From the NCBI GenBank assembly GCA_002695185.1, contig NZOF01000015.1, positions 1 through 17,917 of the forward strand: 17,917 nucleotides of DNA, in the 5' to 3' direction. Below are positions 13,457 through 17,917 of the stretch, piece by piece. The DNA comes from Erythrobacter sp. Its GTDB lineage: Bacteria; Pseudomonadota; Alphaproteobacteria; Sphingomonadales; Sphingomonadaceae. Below the pieces are notes generated by a model, which saw nothing but the letters and a program-made list of their open reading frames with translations, ran no database searches and was not told the origin of the DNA. Numbering within the stretch: the stretch's first letter is position 1; each line of letters begins with the position of its first letter. The translations under genes were made by a program, and so were the position numbers.

Positions 13457-14413
13457 TCAACACCCCAGCCCCTGCTGAATCGATGCCCACTGCCGACGCA
13501 CGGTAGCCGGCACCGCGGCTGCCATCTCCTTCTGCTTTGCCCGATCCACCATCGTCTCCGCGTTCCGCTGCATCTCCGCGATCTGCGGCGAAAGCGCATG
13601 CGCCGGCAACGACCTGACCTTCAGCAGGAAGTGGTCGATCATCTCGATCCCGTGCCCGAACTCCTCCAGCAGCCGAGCAAGCTGGGCAGCTTTCTTCTCG
13701 CTGTCCGCGATGGCAATCTCGGCCGCGTCGAGCTGGAGCCGCGCCAGGCGCTTTGCTGCTTCCGCCTCTTCTTCGCGGGCGCGCAGTTCCTCCATGTATC
13801 TCGATACCGGCTTATGCTTCCGCCGGTTCTTCTGCTCTCCACGGGCCAGCCCAAAGGCGCTCATTGCATCGGCATACTCGTCCTGGAGCCGCTGATATTC
13901 GCCTGGTCCCGAGATCATTCGGCCAACGAGCGACCAACGCCGGGCACCATCAGCCCGCCGGCCGTCGACCTTCTCCTCCAGCGGCAATATCACCGCGTGC
14001 ATGTGCGGCGTGCGCTCGTCCAGATGTGCGACCAACGACACCACCCGGTCGGCACCGTATTTCTTGGCCAGGAAGTCCTGCTGCGCGTGCGCCCATCGAC
14101 AGAACCGATCGGTATCCTCCGCGTCGTCCCCATCGTCAGGGTAGAAAAATCCATGGCTGGCGGACAAGACCAACTCATAGGCGATGACGCCGTTCTTCCG
14201 CATCGTCTTCGGATCGAAGCCATGGGCGCGGAGTGCTGCCATCGTGTCTGCCACGAGATCCCCGCTACCGATCATGTGAACCGGCGGCACGTCCTCCTCT
14301 GCGTGCGCGATCGGCTTCTTGCGGCTGTTGTGGACCTGTGCCGCGCGCATCCCGCCCCAGGTCTTGATCGGGCCGGTGCTACGGAACGTCGCTATCGCAT
14401 AGTGCTTGCCCAT
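13457..14413 (-). CDS. mobV: MobV-family relaxase (Mob/Pre plasmid recombination enzyme)
   Basis: A 318-residue protein starting MGKHYAIATFRSTGPIKTWG. Family signs are an N-terminal H-N-S-R (residues 28-31), and the metal-binding motif HLDERTPHMH (130-139) in the HxDExxPHMH form that defines MobV relaxases, followed by AVILPL. A segment SLVGRMISGPGEYQRLQDEY (161-180) also fits. The C-terminal part (200-250) is a charged coiled coil. It would nick one strand at an oriT and stay bound during transfer. No coupling protein or mating-pair genes are visible, so it would act in trans on a helper system. ATG at 14413 has a perfect AGGAGG five bases upstream; the in-frame extension to 14521 is not needed. 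Confidence 0.85.
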   Translation of the reverse strand: MGKHYAIATFRSTGPIKTWGGMRAAQVHNSRKKPIAHAEEDVPPVHMIGSGDLVADTMAALRAHGFDPKTMRKNGVIAYELVLSASHGFFYPDDGDDAEDTDRFCRWAHAQQDFLAKKYGADRVVSLVAHLDERTPHMHAVILPLEEKVDGRRADGARRWSLVGRMISGPGEYQRLQDEYADAMSAFGLARGEQKNRRKHKPVSRYMEELRAREEEAEAAKRLARLQLDAAEIAIADSEKKAAQLARLLEEFGHGIEMIDHFLLKVRSLPAHALSPQIAEMQRNAETMVDRAKQKEMAAAVPATVRRQWASIQQGLGC

Positions 14414-14478
14414 GGGTTCCTCCTGCCGAATTTTACCACGGCTGGGGGAGGCAGGTTCAACGACGGAATTTGCTCGAC

Positions 14479-14551
14479 GCGAAATAATCCGGCTTGAACG
14501 CGGACGGGAATTATGAGCCAAATTGAGGGCGCTAGCGGATATTATTTTCGC
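14479..14551. repeat. Imperfect inverted repeat upstream of the relaxase gene
   Basis: GCGAAATAATCCG (14479-14491) is inversely repeated as CGGATATTATTTTCGC (14536-14551), with extra bases in the second arm and about 44 bases between the arms. It lies in the divergent gap between the relaxase and the membrane/SIR2 pair, where MobV elements usually keep oriT. This is position plus symmetry only; no known MobV nick sequence was recognised. Confidence 0.35.
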
Positions 14552-14612
14552 ATAGCCTAGTAGCGAATTGGAAGATCGCAGGTGCGAATGCCTGTTTGAG
14601 GTGGGGCTGAGA

Positions 14613-15260
14613 ATGGGACAGACAATTGCTACCTATGGCACGCTATTGGCATCGATCGTCACAGCAGTGGCCACTTTCTTTCTATGGCGCGTGACAGGTC
14701 TACTCGCGAGCGAAACCACACGCATGGCTGATGCAGGTCGACCACAGATCGTCGCCAATATCACGCCCAATCAATGGTCCGTTATCCATCTGGACATCAG
14801 CGTAGAAAACACGGGCAACGCCACGGCATTTGACATCGAGGTGGCCTTTGATCCGCCATTGGTGAACGGCGAGGCCCGAGGCGAAGAGGTTGCTGTTCCC
14901 TTTCAGAAGATCAGCATCCTCAAGCCCGGCCAAGCATTGAATAGCTACCTCAGCGAAGTGGGCGATTATCTCGAAAAGCAATTCGCCGTCACGATAAGCT
15001 GGAAGACCCACCCGCTGCACCAAAAACGTGAGACACTGTCTTACACCCTCAACATGGCTGATTTCAGGGGGGTGAGCTATCTAGGTTCGCGCGACCCTCT
15101 GGTGCAAGTAGCCCAAGAGGTGAAGCATCTTCGGGAAGACTGGCGCAACGTGGCCAGCGGGTCGCGAAAGATCAAGACAGACAATTATGACAGTGCGGAT
15201 CGTCAGCGGGAGCGCGAGGCGCTGGAAGCGAGATATAGACGCGAACAGGACAAGGGTTGA
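14613..15260 (+). CDS. Membrane-anchored beta-sandwich protein, partner of SIR2-like gene
   Basis: A 215-residue protein. One N-terminal membrane helix (about 8-30, LLASIVTAVATFFLWRV) is followed by a beta-rich domain (about 45-148). Within it lies LDISVENTGNATAFDIEVAF, typical of immunoglobulin-like sandwich domains of the CARDB sort. The C-terminal tail (163-215) is a highly charged helix (LVQVAQEVKHLREDW, QREREALEARYRREQ). I chose ATG at 14613, with GAGGTGG upstream, over 14568. I do not recognise a named family. The gene is 60 bases ahead of a SIR2-like gene on the same strand, so the two could form a membrane-sensing defence pair. That link is inference. Confidence 0.7.
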   Translation: MGQTIATYGTLLASIVTAVATFFLWRVTGLLASETTRMADAGRPQIVANITPNQWSVIHLDISVENTGNATAFDIEVAFDPPLVNGEARGEEVAVPFQKISILKPGQALNSYLSEVGDYLEKQFAVTISWKTHPLHQKRETLSYTLNMADFRGVSYLGSRDPLVQVAQEVKHLREDWRNVASGSRKIKTDNYDSADRQREREALEARYRREQDKG

Positions 15261-15320
15261 ACGGATAACAGCTTCACCCATCGCCTTTCCTCGTATCGGA
15301 CCCGGATCTGAAAACCGACC

Positions 15321-16385
15321 ATGCTATCAAAGCCAACAACGTTCATCCTCGGCGCTGGCGCCAGTTGCGATTTCCAATTTCCGACCGGCGACGGACTGCA
15401 AGATCGGATCATGGGGCATCTTCAACTGGGGACAAACGCTCGACAGTTCTCCAGCGAAAAAATGTGGAAAGCGCTAATTCCGCTGTTCCAAGGAAACGGT
15501 TGGTCGCAGCGTGCTGGAGTGTTGGCTGGTGCTGCTCGGCGGATAAGCAAAGGAATGCCGATCGCGGCTTCCATCGATAATTTCTTGCATACCCACCAAG
15601 GCGACGAAGATGTCGTCCTCATGGGCAAGATAGCTATCGCCCTGTCCATCATCGAGGCGGAAGCGGACTCCCCGTTGGCAATCAAAGGGCAGGCCGATCA
15701 ACGGGTGCATCCATTGACAACCGAGCATTATCGCAAATCCTGGTATCACCCATTCATGCGGATGCTCACGATGGGCACCCAGTCTAATGACCCCCACGCG
15801 CTCTGCCGCAATTTGCGATTTGTCGTATTCAACTATGATCGGTGCCTGGAGCTGGTGCTGCTTCACACCCTTCAGGGATATTATGGGTTAAACGCCGACG
15901 ATGCGCAGGCAGTTTTCGCGGACATCGAGATCATCCATCCCTATGGCAGCATCGGAAAACTGACGTCGTCGCAAGGGGGCGGCGTTCCGTTCGGCTACCA
16001 GCATGCCGACATCTTGGACGTCGCCAGCGGCATCAAGACGTTCACGGAGTCAGTAGACGAACAAATCGTGAGCCAAGCGCGCGCGGCCGTAGAGCAGGCT
16101 GATACCCTTGTTTTTCTGGGGTTCGGCTTTCTTCCGCAGAATATGGATCTGCTTCGGCCACGCGAGACACCGCAGGCGTTGCGGGTTCACGCAACGACAT
16201 TCGGCGTGTCCGCATCTGATAGGTTCGTGATCCACGAGCAACTTCGCCACTTCGTGAAAGCTCCAAACAGCATTGGCCGCTTTGAGTTTGTGACGACCAC
16301 CAGCTCCCACGATTCTCTGATCGATGTCGATAATGGGGTCTGCCGCGAGCTTATCGAAAATCACCGTATGCGTCTCGCGGCATAG
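15321..16385 (+). CDS. SIR2-like domain protein, probable anti-phage effector
   Basis: A 354-residue protein with a SIR2-type NAD-binding fold. FILGAGAS (residues 8-15) followed by PTGDGL is the dinucleotide-binding start. Further on, SIDNFL (84-89), VVFNYD (168-173, conserved N171), IIHPYG (204-209, H206) and TLVFLGFGF (262-270) are the other family motifs. In defence SIR2 proteins the Asn and His are essential for cutting NAD+ after phage sensing. Both residues are present here, so NADase activity is plausible. No sensor domain such as HerA, APAZ, SLOG or TPR repeats is attached. The ATG has no strong ribosome site, which suggests coupling to the gene just upstream. Deacetylase activity is unlikely because the zinc Cys motif is missing. 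Confidence 0.8.
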   Translation: MLSKPTTFILGAGASCDFQFPTGDGLQDRIMGHLQLGTNARQFSSEKMWKALIPLFQGNGWSQRAGVLAGAARRISKGMPIAASIDNFLHTHQGDEDVVLMGKIAIALSIIEAEADSPLAIKGQADQRVHPLTTEHYRKSWYHPFMRMLTMGTQSNDPHALCRNLRFVVFNYDRCLELVLLHTLQGYYGLNADDAQAVFADIEIIHPYGSIGKLTSSQGGGVPFGYQHADILDVASGIKTFTESVDEQIVSQARAAVEQADTLVFLGFGFLPQNMDLLRPRETPQALRVHATTFGVSASDRFVIHEQLRHFVKAPNSIGRFEFVTTTSSHDSLIDVDNGVCRELIENHRMRLAA

Positions 16386-16455
16386 CCTGCACTCCCGGCC
16401 GATCGGTCCGCACTCTATTGCCAAGCGGCAGACGACGCTGCACCTCTGGCGACCA

Positions 16456-16644
16456 TCACGGACGGTAACCCGCTCGCGACTTACAGAAGGCGAGTATCCG
16501 CCTGACCTCGTGAAGCCGCTGATTCACAGCCTGACGTTCCGAGCGCGGCAGGGCGTCTCGTTCAGCAACTAGCCGCGCGATCGTCTTTTCGCACTCTTCA
16601 GCAACCCCGTTTGGGCCTTTGGCGCTTTCTTCCACCATACCCAT
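16456..16644 (-). CDS. Small coiled protein of mobile-element cluster, 62 aa
   Basis: A mostly helical small protein. The centre, EECEKTIARLVAERDALPRS, is followed by ERQAVNQRLHEVRRILAFCK and SRAGY. This pattern of a short coiled coil ending in R-x-x-FCKSRAGY recurs in alphaproteobacterial prophages and genomic islands next to HGG-type genes; its role is unknown. ATG at 16644 has GAGAGG five bases upstream. It starts nine bases after the HGG gene ends, so it belongs to that operon. Confidence 0.7.
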   Translation of the reverse strand: MGMVEESAKGPNGVAEECEKTIARLVAERDALPRSERQAVNQRLHEVRRILAFCKSRAGYRP

Positions 16645-16653
16645 TTTTACCTC

Positions 16654-16920
16654 TCAAACGTCGATAGCGGCCAGGAGAGACCGGACGCGTCTCCGAAGAT
16701 CGATCGCCTCACCAGTCTTGCAACCATGAGCATATCTACCGTTCCTTTCACCCTTTGGCGCGCCCGTCCCCTTCGCGCCGCCGTGCATTCGGCAGACGCG
16801 ACGCCCGTTCACTGCCGGAGATCGGCACGACAACCCCTGCCTCGTCCGGGCTTGGCAGCGCGGAGCATCGTTCATTTTTTTCAGGCCGGGGCTCCATGGC
16901 TGTTTGGGCTTGTCGGTCAT
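16654..16920 (-). CDS. HGG-type zinc-binding protein, 88 aa
   Basis: A small basic protein with an apparent zinc site. CQARTRQGLSC (C22, C32) and VCRMHGG (C43, H46) are followed by GTGAPKGERNGRYAHG. This C-x9-C-x10-C-x2-H-GG...GAPKGxxNGxYxHG signature is widespread in alphaproteobacterial phages and islands, almost always after a protein of the type encoded just upstream; function unknown. I chose ATG at 16920 (with AAGGGGGAG upstream, about ten bases away). The gene overlaps the upstream gene by 173 bases in another frame, which is unusual. Confidence 0.8.
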   Translation of the reverse strand: MTDKPKQPWSPGLKKMNDAPRCQARTRQGLSCRSPAVNGRRVCRMHGGAKGTGAPKGERNGRYAHGCKTGEAIDLRRRVRSLLAAIDV

Positions 16921-17554
16921 TTGCGGGCGCTCCCCCTTCCATGTGGATGTGCTGGTGCTGATGGACATGCTTGTCGTGGGTGACGGTGATCTTCTGCGTC
17001 GTTGACCTGCGCCGGCCTTTCACTGCGGCCATGGTCTCGATGAGCGACCCGTTGGCACGGACCAGTTTAGCGAAGGCGCCGACCATTCGAGTGTCCCAAG
17101 GATAGTCCGACACCCGCTTGGCGATTTTCATCGTTATGAGGTGCGTCGCCGCGATCTGGGCCGCCAGCGCTGCCTGCGCTTCATCCTTGGGCTTATGCGC
17201 GCTGACGATGTGGAGGATGGTTGTCAGCTCGCCTTCGTCTGGGACCCATTCTTCGGAGGCTTCGTCCCACTCAGCGCTACATAGGTCCAGTAACGACCGG
17301 AGGAATGTGGCGGCAACAGCATCGTTGCGGGTCCCGAAGGCGTCAAGGACGAGCCAGCGCCAATCAGCCTGCTCCCCTTCCGTCTCGCCAAATGGCCACC
17401 GCCATTCCGTACTGCCGTCATCGTTGCGGTGTAATTGGACCGGTGGGCCGTGGCGGCGCGCCTGTGTGCGAGCCTTCGCCTTTGCAACTGAAGGCTCCAG
17501 CACTGCCGGTATAGCAACGGTATTTGGCCCAACTGGGGCACGGCGGCGGGTCAT
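16748..17554 (-). CDS. Mobile-element protein with His-rich segment, 268 aa
   Basis: The N-terminus is basic (MTRRRAPVGPN). A Trp-rich stretch (STEWRWPFGE, ADWRWLVLDAF) comes next, then helices (GELTTILHIVSAHKPKDEAQ, LAAQIAATHLITMKIAKRVS, FAKLVRANGSLIETMAAVK). A QKITVTHDKHVHQHQHIHME segment follows (187-206), rich in His and likely metal-binding. Relatives are common before HGG-type genes in alphaproteobacteria; function unknown. ATG at 17554 overlaps the previous stop as ATGA. The last 60 or so residues lie in the region where the HGG gene is read in another frame and look low-complexity, so the true end of folded protein may be earlier. Confidence 0.75.
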   Translation of the reverse strand: MTRRRAPVGPNTVAIPAVLEPSVAKAKARTQARRHGPPVQLHRNDDGSTEWRWPFGETEGEQADWRWLVLDAFGTRNDAVAATFLRSLLDLCSAEWDEASEEWVPDEGELTTILHIVSAHKPKDEAQAALAAQIAATHLITMKIAKRVSDYPWDTRMVGAFAKLVRANGSLIETMAAVKGRRRSTTQKITVTHDKHVHQHQHIHMEGGAPANDRQAQTAMEPRPEKNERCSALPSPDEAGVVVPISGSERASRLPNARRREGDGRAKG

Positions 17555-17775
17555 GCCTGCTTTTCCGTGTCGAAGATTGACCAGTGCGTAGCCTGGCCAG
17601 CGAACGCTACTCCCGATGTCCGTCGCCATTCTCCGTTCTTGAACTTCCCAGCGCAGCGCCAGCCATCTCCTTCGACAAACCCGACCGTGCCTTCGGAGGG
17701 AGCGATGTCGATCGTGTGGCGGAGAAATGCCATGCCAGCCAATGGGCCGTTCACCACGGTGATCCGCTCGATCAT
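17551..17775 (-). CDS. Small hypothetical protein, 74 aa, start of iteron-linked operon
   Basis: Starts MIERITVVNGPLAGMAFLRH and appears beta-rich (TIDIAPSEGTVGFVE, GWRCAGKFKNGEWRRTSGV). No motif or family recognised. ATG at 17775 has GAGGGG about nine bases upstream; a GTG at 17799 would add eight residues. It is the first gene after the iteron region and overlaps the next gene by ATGA, so transcription probably begins among the iterons. Confidence 0.65.
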   Translation of the reverse strand: MIERITVVNGPLAGMAFLRHTIDIAPSEGTVGFVEGDGWRCAGKFKNGEWRRTSGVAFAGQATHWSIFDTEKQA

Positions 17776-17811
17776 GCTGCGAACCCCTCTTCCTGCCACC
17801 TTTGGAGACTT

Positions 17812-17917
17812 GCGGGTATTGCGGGTAGTTGCGGGTATTCCCCCAACCCCGGGTGGAAAACTGTCAGGGAGTGACAGTTATATAAGAGCGGCGGGGGCGA
17901 TACCCGCCAATACCCGC
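17812..17917. repeat. Phased GCGGGTA iterons and inverted repeat at operon promoter
   Basis: GCGGGTA occurs at 17812, 17821 and 17831 on the plus strand (9 and 10 bases apart). Its complement TACCCGC occurs at 17901 and 17911 (10 apart). The second group continues to the window edge, so more may follow. Between the groups lies an 8-base-pair inverted repeat (17859-17866 with 17872-17879, loop GGGAG). A minus-strand TATAAC (17882-17877) overlaps that repeat, and the second iteron group covers its -35 position. Helically phased iterons suggest a replication origin or a regulator-binding array. Confidence 0.6.

Noticed and set aside
13598..14497. 299-codon open frame on the plus strand
   Set aside because: It is the antisense of the MobV relaxase, whose HxDExxPHMH motif and perfect ribosome site settle the coding strand.
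16050..16424. 124-codon minus-strand frame with a Cys-rich N-terminus
   Set aside because: Most of it is antisense to the SIR2-like gene, and the CRLC-like cluster is short and not part of a recognisable zinc fold.
1..17917. CRISPR array, rRNA, insertion sequence or integrase
   Set aside because: No regularly spaced repeat-spacer series, rRNA sequence, transposase or tyrosine/serine recombinase motif was seen on either strand.

Overview
The window looks like an accessory region of a high-GC alphaproteobacterium, most probably a sphingomonad. This rests on codon style, a polyhydroxyalkanoate-system family protein, a typical alphaproteobacterial mobile-element trio (His-rich protein, HGG zinc protein, coiled protein) and short SPxR-type HTH proteins. 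It is an inference from family style, not from a database match. The left edge is the 3' part of a tRNA-Pro(GGG) gene with its terminator, a common integration site. No integrase or second copy of the tRNA end is visible, so the boundaries of any element are unknown.

Layout. (1) 1-2597: tRNA-Pro, an unrecognised membrane-anchored protein, then avcD, the anti-phage deoxycytidylate deaminase with an N-terminal P-loop-like domain. The 167-base gap before avcD is where the RNA antitoxin AvcI should lie. (2) 2609-3574: four small rightward genes, two of them membrane proteins, one with a leaderless-type promoter, and one KTSC-domain protein. (3) 8037-3571 on the minus strand: a tightly coupled phage operon. 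It runs from a ribbon-helix-helix (RHH) protein through a helical protein and a virion-type protein to a 961-residue DNA-ejection/internal virion protein and a small protein. A perfect palindrome sits inside its predicted promoter. (4) 9385-8229 minus: DUF433 antitoxin plus PIN-like toxin. 9484-9750 plus: small HNH-like zinc protein. (5) 10258-9789 minus: RHH regulator plus PHA-system family protein, divergent from (6) 10389-12982 plus: six overlapping phage-type genes, including an HTH protein and a putative PD-(D/E)XK nuclease. The shared promoter region carries two copies of a palindromic operator. (7) 13292-13032 minus: small membrane protein. 14413-13457 minus: MobV-type relaxase. (8) 14613-16385 plus: a membrane beta-sandwich protein and a SIR2-like protein with conserved Asn and His, a candidate two-gene defence system. 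(9) 17775-16456 minus: four small mobile-element genes, preceded by phased GCGGGTA iterons at the right edge.

Together these parts read as a composite mobile or defence region. Phage-derived operons and a mobilisation gene surround three separate defence or toxin-antitoxin modules (AvcD, DUF433/PIN-like, SIR2-like). No capsid, terminase, tail, integrase or replication gene is visible, so a complete prophage is not shown. The most promising undescribed units are the TM/SIR2-like pair, the membrane protein next to avcID, and the RHH/PHA-system pair with its toxin-antitoxin layout.
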